Source of the DNA: Clostridiaceae bacterium | GTDB taxonomy: Bacteria; Bacillota; Clostridia; DSM-8532 | Length of the DNA stretch: 64,000 nt | Assembly (NCBI GenBank): GCA_012719645.1 | Contig: JAAXZX010000043.1 | Location: 1 to 64,000 of the forward strand | Direction of reading: 5' to 3' | Shown here: positions 18,857-26,610 of the stretch, piece after piece | How the letters are laid out: the number at the start of each line of letters is the position of its first letter | How positions within the stretch are numbered: position 1 is the stretch's first letter | The notes under the pieces: model-generated | Databases searched by the model: none | The model's input: the letters and a program-made list of their open reading frames with translations, nothing else | Told to the model about the DNA's origin: nothing | Program-made: the position numbers and the translations under genes

Positions 18857-19096
18857 TGTCATTGCGTGAAGCGCGACGAAACAATCTCTTACCCTCCTGT
18901 CATTGGGAGCAAAGCGCGGCAATCTCTGCCGTATCTCGTTATTAATCGCATGTTGCAGCCGTGCTGTTCAGGCTCTCCTTCAGTCCTCGTCGCAGGAAGT
19001 TGTATATGCTCATGCGGAGTCAGTCGAGGCTGAACAGCACGTCTCCTTGTAAGCCCTTGCGGGCCTTTAAATGTAATCATAGGGCTCGCAATGACA
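18857..19096. repeat. Composite dispersed repeat, copy B
   Basis: This fills most of the 387-base gap between holA and thrS. It begins with two direct modules, TGTCATTGCGTGAAGCGCG (18857) and TGTCATTGGGAGCAAAGCG (18898), each ending in CAATCTC. It ends with an inverted module GGGCTCGCAATGACA (19082-19096). Inside is a perfect 12-bp inverted repeat, CGTGCTGTTCAG (18960-18971) and CTGAACAGCACG (19030-19041). Next to it is GCGGAGTCAGTCGAGGCTGA, which is shared with copies C and D. It has the layout of a small non-autonomous element. Confidence 0.75.
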
Positions 19097-19134
19097 TAAA
19101 AGAAAAGCGGGGAATCTTCCCCGCCTCATCGCAT

Positions 19135-21036
19135 TTACAGAGCTTTCGTTTCAACCTCATTAAGTATTTTCTCAAGGAAGCTGTCCAGCGGCATGGAGCC
19201 CATATCGCCTTCCTTGCGGGACCTGACCGCCACATGTCCGCTCTCGGCTTCCTTGTCCCCAATGACAAGCATGTAGGGAACCTTCTCCAACTGGGCTTCC
19301 CGGATCTTGAAGCCGATTTTTTCGTTTCGGCCGTCCAGCTCAACCCTGATCCCCTTTTCTTCAAGCCTTGCCTTGACTTCCCCGGCATAGGGGATATGCT
19401 TTTCAACTATGGTAAGTATCTTTACCTGCACGGGCGAGAGCCATACCGGGAAAGCGCCGGCAAAGTGCTCGGTGAGTATGGCAATGAAACGCTCAATGCT
19501 CCCGAACACAACCCTGTGGATCATAACCGGCCTGTGCTTTTCGCCATCGGGACCGATATAGTACAGGTCGAAGCGCTCGGGCATGTTCATATCGAGCTGG
19601 ATGGTTCCGCATTGCCAGGTACGGCCGATGCAATCCTCCAGGTGGAAGTCGATCTTCGGTCCGTAGAAGGCTCCGTCACCTTCATTGATCTTGTATTCTA
19701 TACCCCGGTCCTCCAGGGCTTCCTTCAGCGCATTTGTGGATATTTCCCACATCTCGTCCGAACCGATGGATTTCTCAGGACGTGTGGAGAGCTCCACATG
19801 GTACTTGAACCCAAAGGTGCTGTAGAAGTCGTCTATGAGCTGGATAACCCCGATAACCTCATCCTTGATCTGTTCAGGAGTCATGAATATATGGGCATCG
19901 TCCTGGGTGAAGCAGCGCACCCTCATCAGGCCGTGCAGGGTCCCGGACAGTTCATGCCGGTGTACAAGGCCCAGTTCGCCCATTCTCTGGGGAAGATCCC
20001 TATAGGAGTGGAGCCTGCGCTTGAACACCAGGATGCCTCCCGGGCAGTTCATGGGCTTTACGGCAAACTCCGCATCCTCGATGTTCACAAAGTACATGTT
20101 GTCCTTGTAATTGTCCCAGTGCCCTGAACGGAGCCAGAGTTCCTTTGTCAGCATCATCGGCGTCTTGATTTCCTGGTAGCCCCGCTTCACATGCTCCTTG
20201 CGCCAATAGTCTTCCAAAAGGTTTCTCAGGATCATACCCTTGGGCATGAAGAACGGGAAGCCCGGACCCTCCTCATAGATGTCAAAAAGGTCAAGTTCCC
20301 TGCCCAGCTTGCGATGGTCGCGTTTCCTGGCCTCTTCCAGCCTCTGGAGGTATTCGTCAAGCTGGCTCTTTTTCGGGAAGGCAGTTCCGTAAATCCTCTG
20401 GAGCATCTTGTTCTTTTCGCTGCCCCGCCAGTAAGCGCCTGCCAGTTGCATAAGCTTGATGGCCTTTACCTTCCCGGTTGAGGGCAAATGGGGTCCGGCG
20501 CACAAGTCGGTAAAATCGCCCTGCCTGTAGAAGGATATCTCGGCATCCTCCGGCAGTTCATTGATGAGTTCCACCTTGTAAGGCTCATCCTTTTCCAGTT
20601 CAAGCGCTTTATCCCTCGAGAGGCTAAAGCGTTCAACGGCATGATCCTCCTTGATGATCTTCTTCATTTCTTCTTCTATGGCCTGCAGGTCTTCAGGAGT
20701 AAAGGACCTCTCATAATCGAAATCGTAATAGAAGCCGTTATCGATAGCCGGACCGATAGCCAGTTTGACGCCCGGGAATAGGCGCTTTACGGCCTGCGCC
20801 ATGATATGTGAAGCGGTATGCCAATATGTGTGTTTTCCTCCCTCGCTGTCAAAGGTCAGGATATTCAGACTGCAATCCTCAGTGACAGGAGTGAATAAAT
20901 CCTTCACCGTGCCGTTGATCTCGCCGGCCACGGCCTCCCTTGCAAGACCTTCGCTGATGCTTTTGGCAATATCCAGTATGGTCGTGCCTTTTTCAACCTG
21001 TATTCTGCTTCCGTCTTTCAGTGTTACTTGAATCAT
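19135..21036 (-). CDS. thrS: Threonine--tRNA ligase
   Basis: Charges tRNA-Thr. The 633-residue protein has the TGS domain (VTLKDGSRIQVEKGTTILDI, 1-60), the editing domain with HTASHIMAQAVKRLFPG (about 73) and YYDFDYERSFTPEDLQ, the class II catalytic core with motif 2 RCFTQDDAHIF, PMNCPGGILVFKRRLHSYRD and the zinc-site residues, and the C-terminal anticodon-binding domain (PVQVKILTIVEKHIPYAGEV). The ATG at 21036 has AAGGGG at good spacing; the track start three codons earlier directly abuts it. Expression is controlled by the T-box leader upstream. Confidence 0.96.
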   Translation of the reverse strand: MIQVTLKDGSRIQVEKGTTILDIAKSISEGLAREAVAGEINGTVKDLFTPVTEDCSLNILTFDSEGGKHTYWHTASHIMAQAVKRLFPGVKLAIGPAIDNGFYYDFDYERSFTPEDLQAIEEEMKKIIKEDHAVERFSLSRDKALELEKDEPYKVELINELPEDAEISFYRQGDFTDLCAGPHLPSTGKVKAIKLMQLAGAYWRGSEKNKMLQRIYGTAFPKKSQLDEYLQRLEEARKRDHRKLGRELDLFDIYEEGPGFPFFMPKGMILRNLLEDYWRKEHVKRGYQEIKTPMMLTKELWLRSGHWDNYKDNMYFVNIEDAEFAVKPMNCPGGILVFKRRLHSYRDLPQRMGELGLVHRHELSGTLHGLMRVRCFTQDDAHIFMTPEQIKDEVIGVIQLIDDFYSTFGFKYHVELSTRPEKSIGSDEMWEISTNALKEALEDRGIEYKINEGDGAFYGPKIDFHLEDCIGRTWQCGTIQLDMNMPERFDLYYIGPDGEKHRPVMIHRVVFGSIERFIAILTEHFAGAFPVWLSPVQVKILTIVEKHIPYAGEVKARLEEKGIRVELDGRNEKIGFKIREAQLEKVPYMLVIGDKEAESGHVAVRSRKEGDMGSMPLDSFLEKILNEVETKAL

Positions 21037-21086
21037 TATGCTCATCCCCTTCGGTTTGCTAACCGGCTTATTTTTATATATAAATT

Positions 21087-21346
21087 AAAAAGCCCTCATC
21101 CATCCAAGGATGAGAGCTTTATGCCCACACGGTTCCACCCTGGTTGCAGGACAAAGCAAGAAGCTTATGTCTGCCACTCGATGATTGTAACGTGATCAAC
21201 GCGGGGGCTTACTTCAGCTTTTCAGCCCACGGGCTCCAGGGTGGTATCATAACCTGAACAGGCCGGGACAGCTTTCAGCCGGCGGCTGTCCCTCTCTTAG
21301 GCGTTCGTACGGTTTGACATGTCCCTTTCAATGCCTTTAACGATTA
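21087..21346 (-). promoter_or_regulatory. T-box leader of thrS
   Basis: On the minus strand the conserved T-box AGGGTGGAACCGTG lies at about 21128-21141. It is followed by a terminator hairpin, AAGCTCTCATCC...GGATGAGGGCTTTTT (21087-21120). Further 5' is a Stem I-like region (AGAGAGGGACAGC...GCTGAAAGCTGTCCC, about 21262-21297) and then GATACCACC, where ACC is a plausible threonine specifier codon. Uncharged tRNA-Thr should stabilise the antiterminator and allow thrS transcription. The specifier is inferred; the T-box and terminator are directly visible. Confidence 0.9.
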
Positions 21347-21352
21347 TTCTTC

Positions 21353-21381
21353 ATGTTACCATATGCTTAATGCGCTGTCAA
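21353..21381 (-). promoter_or_regulatory. Promoter of thrS T-box transcript
   Basis: Read on the minus strand: TTGACA (21381-21376), a 17-base spacer, TAACAT (21358-21353). The predicted start is near 21346, just ahead of the T-box leader. Confidence 0.7.
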
Positions 21382-21436
21382 TGTACATCTGCCACAAGGC
21401 ATGATATCAGGCGTCAACATAAAACAGCCGTCATAT

Positions 21437-21464
21437 TCCGGCAAGGTTCCAAGTATTTTATAAT
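21437..21464 (+). promoter_or_regulatory. Candidate pstS promoter
   Basis: A perfect -10 TATAAT (21459-21464) has TTCCGG at the 17-base position, a poor -35. Promoters that need an activator such as PhoP often look like this, but I see no clear PhoP repeats, so activation is only an inference. It is divergent from the thrS promoter. Confidence 0.45.
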
Positions 21465-21514
21465 TGCGAAAACTGGACGGATATCTGCACCACCCGGCCG
21501 AAAGAGGTATTTTG

Positions 21515-22327
21515 ATGAGATGTTACAGAAAGCGCATAATTACAGCCCTATTGCTGGGAACAGTTTTCATCCTGGCGGCATGCCGCGGAGACCCGGCGAT
21601 CAAGATTGCCATCGAAGGATCCACTTCCATGCAGAAAATGATGCAGGAAATGGCAGACGCATATATGGATTCTCATACCCATATTACAGCGGAATATACG
21701 GGCAGCGGGTCCAGTTCCGGCATCAGGGCTGTCATATCCGGGACAGCCGATATAGGGGCCGTTTCCAGGGTGGTCAGCGAGGAGGAATTAAGCCAGGGGC
21801 TTCAGGCGATCCATATAGCCTGGGACGCGATCGCGGTCATCATTCATCCCTCAAACAGCGTACAGGACCTGACCAGCGAGCAGGTTGCCCGGATTTATAA
21901 AAAGGAGATCACAAACTGGTCGGAGGTTGGCGGTCCGGATGCCGGAATCGTGGTGGTCACCCGTGATCCTGCCTCTGGGACAAGGGAGGCTTTTGACAGT
22001 CTCTTCGGGATAAGGGATAAGGTACAGGCCGACCAGGAAGCCGCCAAAACCGGTGAAACGCTTATAGCCGTGGCGCAGAACCCCAATGCTGTGGGCTATG
22101 TTTCCCTGAGCTATGTAAGGAAAGGGGTAAAAGCCATAAGCATTGACGGCATCGAACCCTCTGCCGAAAATGTTTTGAAAGGCAGCTATGAAATAAGGCG
22201 TCCGCTGATTATCGTGACCAGTGTATATCCTGATGATATCGTGCAGGATTTCATCGGTTTCATGCTTTCGGAGGACGGAAAGGTGATTATCGAACGCGAG
22301 GCAATACCCATCGAAAGAAGCAGGTAA
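21515..22327 (+). CDS. pstS: Phosphate-binding lipoprotein PstS
   Basis: The extracellular phosphate receptor of the Pst importer. The 270-residue product has a lipoprotein signal (ITALLLGTVFILAAC, lipobox LAAC). The PBP fold carries family motifs: IEGSTSMQKMMQEMADAY, YTGSGSSSGIRAVISGTADI (phosphate-binding Ser/Gly loop) and VTRDPASGTREAFDSLFG. The track start is 17 codons too early: ATG 21515 has AAAGAGG upstream and gives a normal lipoprotein signal. It is the first gene of pstS-pstC-pstA, divergent from thrS. Confidence 0.95.
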   Translation: MRCYRKRIITALLLGTVFILAACRGDPAIKIAIEGSTSMQKMMQEMADAYMDSHTHITAEYTGSGSSSGIRAVISGTADIGAVSRVVSEEELSQGLQAIHIAWDAIAVIIHPSNSVQDLTSEQVARIYKKEITNWSEVGGPDAGIVVVTRDPASGTREAFDSLFGIRDKVQADQEAAKTGETLIAVAQNPNAVGYVSLSYVRKGVKAISIDGIEPSAENVLKGSYEIRRPLIIVTSVYPDDIVQDFIGFMLSEDGKVIIEREAIPIERSR

Positions 22328-22355
22328 AGCCGGTTGGGAGAAGGTTGAGATAGTT

Positions 22356-23255
22356 ATGAAAAGGAATATGCAAATGGCAAAGCCTTACCATCAAGGCTTT
22401 GAGAAAACCATAGAGCTTGTCTTTGCGGTAAGCGCAGGAGTCAGTATCATATCTGTCGTTCTTATTACAGTTTACATTTTTGCGGCGGGACTCCCGCCCA
22501 TCATGAAGACCGGTGTTTTCCGGTTTATTCTTGGAACACGGTGGAAGCCTGTCGGAGAGAATCCCCAATTCGGCATCTTTCCAATGATCCTGGCTTCACT
22601 CTTCGGAACGGCCGGCGCCATGTTTACAGGCGTTCCGATTGGCTTGTTTACGGCCATTCTTCTTTCCGAACTGGCGCCGAAAAGGATTGCCTGCCTCCTG
22701 AGAGGATGCATGGAACTTCTGGCAGGCATCCCGTCGGTTGTTTACGGGTTCTTCGGCCTGACTGTAATCGTGCCCTTTATCAGGACACGCCTGGGAAGCC
22801 CCACCGGCAACAGCCTGCTGGCCATGATTGTCATCCTGTCAGCCATGGTCCTCCCAACCATCGTGAACATCTCGGAAACGTCCCTGCGTGCCGTTCCCAT
22901 GGAGTACAGGGAAGGAGCGCTCGCCCTGGGGGCTTCCAGGATGGAAACCATATTCAAGGTCGTCGTCCCCGCGGCAAAACCGGGAATTGCGGCCTCGGTG
23001 GTGCTTGGGACTGGACGGGCTGTGGGCGAAACCATGGCGGTTATCATGGTCTGCGGCAATATCCCGCGCATCCCTCGTTCGCTGCTGGATGCGGTTAGCC
23101 CCATGACCGCCGCCATCGCGAAGGATATATCCTACGCCGGTCCGCAGCACCGGTCCGCACTGTTCGGAATAGGCGCTGTGCTTTTTATTTTCATCGTTGT
23201 CCTGAACCTTGTCCTGAATGCGGTGGTAAAGCGGTCGGCTGGAGGAAGGGCATGA
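22356..23255 (+). CDS. pstC: Phosphate ABC transporter permease PstC
   Basis: One of the two membrane subunits of the phosphate importer, 299 residues with six predicted helices. It has the PstC-type stretches FRFILGTRWKPVGENPQFGI and GVPIGLFTAILLSELAPK and the EAA-like loop EGALALGASRMETIFKVVVP, which contacts the ATPase. It starts 28 bases after pstS and ends one base before pstA. The cognate ATPase gene pstB is not next to pstA but on the other strand at 16.8-17.6 kb. Confidence 0.95.
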   Translation: MKRNMQMAKPYHQGFEKTIELVFAVSAGVSIISVVLITVYIFAAGLPPIMKTGVFRFILGTRWKPVGENPQFGIFPMILASLFGTAGAMFTGVPIGLFTAILLSELAPKRIACLLRGCMELLAGIPSVVYGFFGLTVIVPFIRTRLGSPTGNSLLAMIVILSAMVLPTIVNISETSLRAVPMEYREGALALGASRMETIFKVVVPAAKPGIAASVVLGTGRAVGETMAVIMVCGNIPRIPRSLLDAVSPMTAAIAKDISYAGPQHRSALFGIGAVLFIFIVVLNLVLNAVVKRSAGGRA

Positions 23256-23256
23256 A

Positions 23257-24108
23257 ATGAACAGGAAACGGAGGGCAAAGGATCTGGCCCTGATCATTGT
23301 TATCTGGATGTTTTCCCTTGTCGTCGTTGTGTTCCTAATCTGGATGGTGTTCTCGGTCATCTCAGGGGGGCTTGCCGGCATCAGCCTGGATTTTATTATG
23401 GGCGAATACAACCTTCACAAGGGCAGAACGGGCATACTTCCGATGATAGCCGGAACCCTGATCCTTATTCTCTGCACCATGGCCATAGCTGTTCCCGTGG
23501 GTATCTTTGCTGCTATTTATCTGACCGAATATGCCAGGCAGGGTTTCCTGGTCCGGGCTGTCAGGTTTGCCACAGAAAGCCTTTCAGGGATTCCTTCCAT
23601 CATCTATGGGCTTTTCGGCTATATTTTCTTCAGGAACGTCCTCGGGCTTGGATTCTCTGTCCTTTCCGGGGCACTGACGCTGAGCATTATGGTGCTGCCG
23701 CTGGTGGTCAGGACCACCGAGGAGGCGCTGAAATCGGTGGACCCCGGCTATCGCGAATCCAGCCTGGCCCTTGGCGCCTCAAGGCTTTATACGACCTTCC
23801 GGGTTGTTCTCCCCTGCGCCATTCCTGGCATTCTCACAGCAGTCATCCTCAGCATGGGAAGAGTTATCGGTGAAACGGCGGCGGTCATCTTCACCGCCGG
23901 CGCGGTTCCCAGGATTCCCCGGCCTGACCGGGTCTTGAGTTCCAGTGTACGGACCCTTTCGGTGCACCTGTACCTGGCTGCGCTGGAGGAGGCTGATTTC
24001 ACCGGCGCCTTTGCCACAGGAACCATATTGGTGGTAATTATCGCCGTGCTGAATTTCGCGGCAAAGAAAATCGCAAGGCGTATAGAAAGGCGTTCCGGGC
24101 AGGAGTGA
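23257..24108 (+). CDS. pstA: Phosphate ABC transporter permease PstA
   Basis: The second membrane subunit, 283 residues with six predicted helices. Typical are GGLAGISLDFIMGEYNLHK, AAIYLTEYARQGFLVRAVRF, the substrate-path segment SGIPSIIYGLFGYIFF and the EAA loop ESSLALGASRLYTTFRVVLP. Its start lies one base after the pstC stop (TGAAATG). Where pstB and phoU would normally follow there is instead a repeat element, so the operon appears truncated at this end. Confidence 0.95.
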   Translation: MNRKRRAKDLALIIVIWMFSLVVVVFLIWMVFSVISGGLAGISLDFIMGEYNLHKGRTGILPMIAGTLILILCTMAIAVPVGIFAAIYLTEYARQGFLVRAVRFATESLSGIPSIIYGLFGYIFFRNVLGLGFSVLSGALTLSIMVLPLVVRTTEEALKSVDPGYRESSLALGASRLYTTFRVVLPCAIPGILTAVILSMGRVIGETAAVIFTAGAVPRIPRPDRVLSSSVRTLSVHLYLAALEEADFTGAFATGTILVVIIAVLNFAAKKIARRIERRSGQE

Positions 24109-24120
24109 GTGCTGCATGGC

Positions 24121-24397
24121 TTGCCAAAGCGAAGCGCGGCAATCTCCTCAAAGTCCATCATGATATGAGATCTGCAAGGATTTGCAGGGAGACGTGCTGC
24201 TTCAGTCTCGAATGACTCCGCAGGAACAGCCGAAGTTGTATGCGAAATGCGCAGGTCGATCGGGAAAAAACAACCGGATGTTGTTTTTAGCCGGCAGTCG
24301 CACGGATGCGACATTGCAGGCGGCCCTGCGAGATCAAGCATGAGCATGTACAACTTCCTGAGATTGCCACGCCCGGCTACGCCGGGCTCGCAATGAC
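24121..24397. repeat. Composite dispersed repeat, copy C
   Basis: This fills the 306-base gap between pstA and comEA. It contains CCAAAGCGAAGCGCGGCAATCTC near the pstA end. Then comes GACGTGCTGCTTCAGTCTCG followed by AATGACTCCGCAGGAACAGC (24191-24230), the reverse complement of the core in copies B and D. GAGCATGTACAACTTCCTG (24342-24360) matches GAGCATATACAACTTCCTG of copy B. It closes with AGATTGCCACGCCCGG...GGGCTCGCAATGACA (24361-24397). A separate hairpin (AAAAACAACCGGATGTTGTTTTT) sits inside. No gene is evident. Confidence 0.75.
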
Positions 24398-24414
24398 AGT
24401 ACAATTCTGTTCTG

Positions 24415-24876
24415 TCATTCCAGAACGATATAATCCCTGATGCGCTCCAGGGTTTTGGGTCCGATTCCCTTGACATTCAGCAGGTCCTCAATGGAGTTGA
24501 ACGGGCCGTGCTCCTCCCTGTATTCGATAACAGCCCTGGCCTTGACTTCCCCGATATATGGCAGGGCGACAAGTTCATCCATGCCGGCCTTGTTGATGTT
24601 CACCCTAAGCGTCCCGGGCGGTTCCCTGCCGGGCTTGCTTTCCTCGTCATCCACATCGGGAACATCGTAATAACTGTCATCATCGTATGGCATTGACGTT
24701 CCTGAAGGCTTCCCGGCTGCCAGAGGCGTTTGCTCAGACATGATGCGTATGGTTTCGCCCCGCTCATGGTTCGCCTTCCACACAAGCAGTATGGTAAGAG
24801 CCAGCAGGATAATAAGCAAGGCCGCAAGATACTCCCAAGGTATTTTCAGTTCCAGTTTTCCGATCCGAATACGCAT
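24415..24876 (-). CDS. comEA: ComEA-type helix-hairpin-helix DNA-binding protein
   Basis: ComEA is the membrane-anchored DNA receptor of natural transformation. The 153-residue protein has one N-terminal membrane helix (WEYLAALLIILLALTILLVW, about 14-33), an acidic linker (DDDSYYDVPDVDDEESK) and a C-terminal double HhH domain (VNINKAGMDELVALPYIGEV, then IEDLLNVKGIGPKTLERIRD). The start follows TGGAGAT. No comEC or comEB lies next to it, which is unusual, because comEC commonly follows. A role in general DNA binding at the membrane cannot be excluded. Confidence 0.9.
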   Translation of the reverse strand: MRIRIGKLELKIPWEYLAALLIILLALTILLVWKANHERGETIRIMSEQTPLAAGKPSGTSMPYDDDSYYDVPDVDDEESKPGREPPGTLRVNINKAGMDELVALPYIGEVKARAVIEYREEHGPFNSIEDLLNVKGIGPKTLERIRDYIVLE

Positions 24877-24987
24877 AATATCTCCATCCAGGCAAGTTAC
24901 TGTTTAAGGATGTATACCCTGTTTATTCCATTATATATGAATCATTCCATCCGCTCAAGGAAAATCTTAACTTGTCCCCCTTATGCC

Positions 24988-25016
24988 TTGAGTATGTGAG
25001 CAACCTAACCTATAAT
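24988..25016 (+). promoter_or_regulatory. Promoter of the D,D-carboxypeptidase gene
   Basis: TTGAGT (24988-24993), 17-base spacer, TATAAT (25011-25016). It points at the TTG start 90 bases downstream. It looks like a vegetative sigma promoter rather than a forespore SigF type. Confidence 0.65.
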
Positions 25017-25105
25017 AAAGGTAAGGGATCTCATTTTTCCTGCAAAAAGAACAATCAGATGCAAAAGATGCCGTTCGTAACGGAATGGCACAGGAGTGAT
25101 AAGTA

Positions 25106-26470
25106 TTGAAAAGGTTATCAGCAGCATATTTCCTTCTTGCTTTCCTGATCTTTTTCCAAATCCGGCTGCCCGTTTTTGCGGATGAAGTTCCAGATATCAA
25201 AGCAGAGGCTTTCATCCTTATTGACATGGAAACGGGCGAGGTTCTTTGTGAGAAAGAAGCCGACCAGAAGAGGTCCCCGGCCAGCACCACCAAAATACTC
25301 ACGGCTATCATCGCCCTGGAGCGGGCTGGTCTTGATACAGAGATGACAGCGTCACAGACAGCCATCAACAGCGTCGATATCTACAACTATGTCACGGCAG
25401 GGATAAAGCCCGGCGAGACTATAAAGCTGAAGAATCTGCTTGAACTTATGATGGTCACCTCGGCCAATGAGGTTGGATTCATCATTGCGGAAAATGTTTC
25501 TCCCGACGGAACCATCGATGGTTTTGTCCGCCTGATGAACCAAAAGGCCGGCGAACTCGGGCTTACGGGAAGCCATTTTACCAACCCGTGCGGGCTGGAA
25601 GACCCTGATCATTATTCCACTGCGAGGGATCTCGCCATATTGGGCCGTGAGGCCATGAAATACGATGCTTTCCGCGAGATAGTCGGGAAAACCGAGATCA
25701 CCATGCCCGACACAAACTTCAGGAAAAGCAGTGACTGGAATGCAGGTTATCTGACCTTCACCAACAGGCTGCTCACTTCCCGCTCAAAATACTACTCACA
25801 GGTTACGGGCATAAAGACAGGCTACACCAATCCGGCAGGCCGCTGCCTGGTGGCTTCGGCAGTCAATCCTGAGGGCATGGAACTTATCAGCGTAGTCCTG
25901 GGTGCAGATGTGGAAAACCCGAACGTCGTGTTTGAGGAATCCCAGAAGCTTTTGGAATACGGCTTTGCAAATTACAGCGTTCAGGACGTGGTCAAGGACG
26001 GGGAATATGTAGGCCGGGAAGAGGTCGCGGACGCTGTAGAGGCACAAAGGGTTGAGATGATCACACAGGGAAGCATACGATATATCCTGCCCCTTGACAG
26101 CGAGAGGCTGAACCAGGAGCTTGTTAAGGAGAAAAAACTGAATGAACCCTTCAAGGCTCCCATTGAAAAAGGACAGGTCCTGGGCACCATAGAATACTTC
26201 TATAAGGGAAAATCCCTGGGTACGGTAAATATAGTTGCAAACAACTCCATCGAAAAGACCACCATCGCCCAGATCCGCGACAAGTACATGGAAATCGTAA
26301 GCGACGAGCGTTTCATTTTAGGCCTCAAGATAGCCGGGGGCGTCATCGTCTTCCTGATCATTTTAAGAATTATACTCAAGATCGTTTCACGAAGGTCCGG
26401 CAGGAGAAGGCGGTATTCTTCCTACTCCTCCTCCAGGAGGAAAAATGTAAGGTTCAAGGATTTCAGATAA
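25106..26470 (+). CDS. D-alanyl-D-alanine carboxypeptidase (PBP5/DacF family)
   Basis: A low-molecular-mass penicillin-binding protein that removes the terminal D-Ala from peptidoglycan stem peptides. The 454-residue chain has a signal peptide (AAYFLLAFLIFFQIRLPVFA) and the three active-site motifs: SxxK in PASTTKILTAI (about 60), SxN in TSANEVG (about 118) and KTG in GIKTGYTN (about 236). A C-terminal PBP5-C beta domain follows, then a late membrane helix (IAGGVIVFLIILRIILKIV) and a basic Arg/Ser-rich tail (RRSGRRRRYSSYSSSRRK). The true transmembrane anchor, instead of the usual amphipathic helix, is notable. TTG start after AGGAGTG. Confidence 0.92.
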   Translation: MKRLSAAYFLLAFLIFFQIRLPVFADEVPDIKAEAFILIDMETGEVLCEKEADQKRSPASTTKILTAIIALERAGLDTEMTASQTAINSVDIYNYVTAGIKPGETIKLKNLLELMMVTSANEVGFIIAENVSPDGTIDGFVRLMNQKAGELGLTGSHFTNPCGLEDPDHYSTARDLAILGREAMKYDAFREIVGKTEITMPDTNFRKSSDWNAGYLTFTNRLLTSRSKYYSQVTGIKTGYTNPAGRCLVASAVNPEGMELISVVLGADVENPNVVFEESQKLLEYGFANYSVQDVVKDGEYVGREEVADAVEAQRVEMITQGSIRYILPLDSERLNQELVKEKKLNEPFKAPIEKGQVLGTIEYFYKGKSLGTVNIVANNSIEKTTIAQIRDKYMEIVSDERFILGLKIAGGVIVFLIILRIILKIVSRRSGRRRRYSSYSSSRRKNVRFKDFR

Positions 26471-26518
26471 GAACGGACTGATTTGCCTGCCGGCCCCAAT
26501 CAGTCGGAATGAAGAAAC

Positions 26519-26557
26519 CAAGGCTGCCCCGGTGTTGACTTTGGGACAGCCTTTTTT
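26519..26557. terminator. Terminator between dac gene and RNase J gene
   Basis: AAGGCTGCCCC and GGGACAGCCTT form an imperfect stem followed by TTTTTT on the plus strand. It lies 50 bases after the carboxypeptidase stop and can serve the convergent genes. Confidence 0.75.
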
Positions 26558-26610
26558 GATCCTATAAGCCAGGGACAGGTCATAAGAACCTGTAAGACTA
26601 TTAATCAGAA

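Noticed and set aside
18961-20127. 388-residue plus-strand ORF beginning in repeat copy B
   Set aside because: It starts inside the repeat and continues antisense to thrS; not a gene.
21340-21515. PhoP box upstream of pstS
   Set aside because: I looked for spaced direct repeats near the weak -35 and saw none that were convincing.
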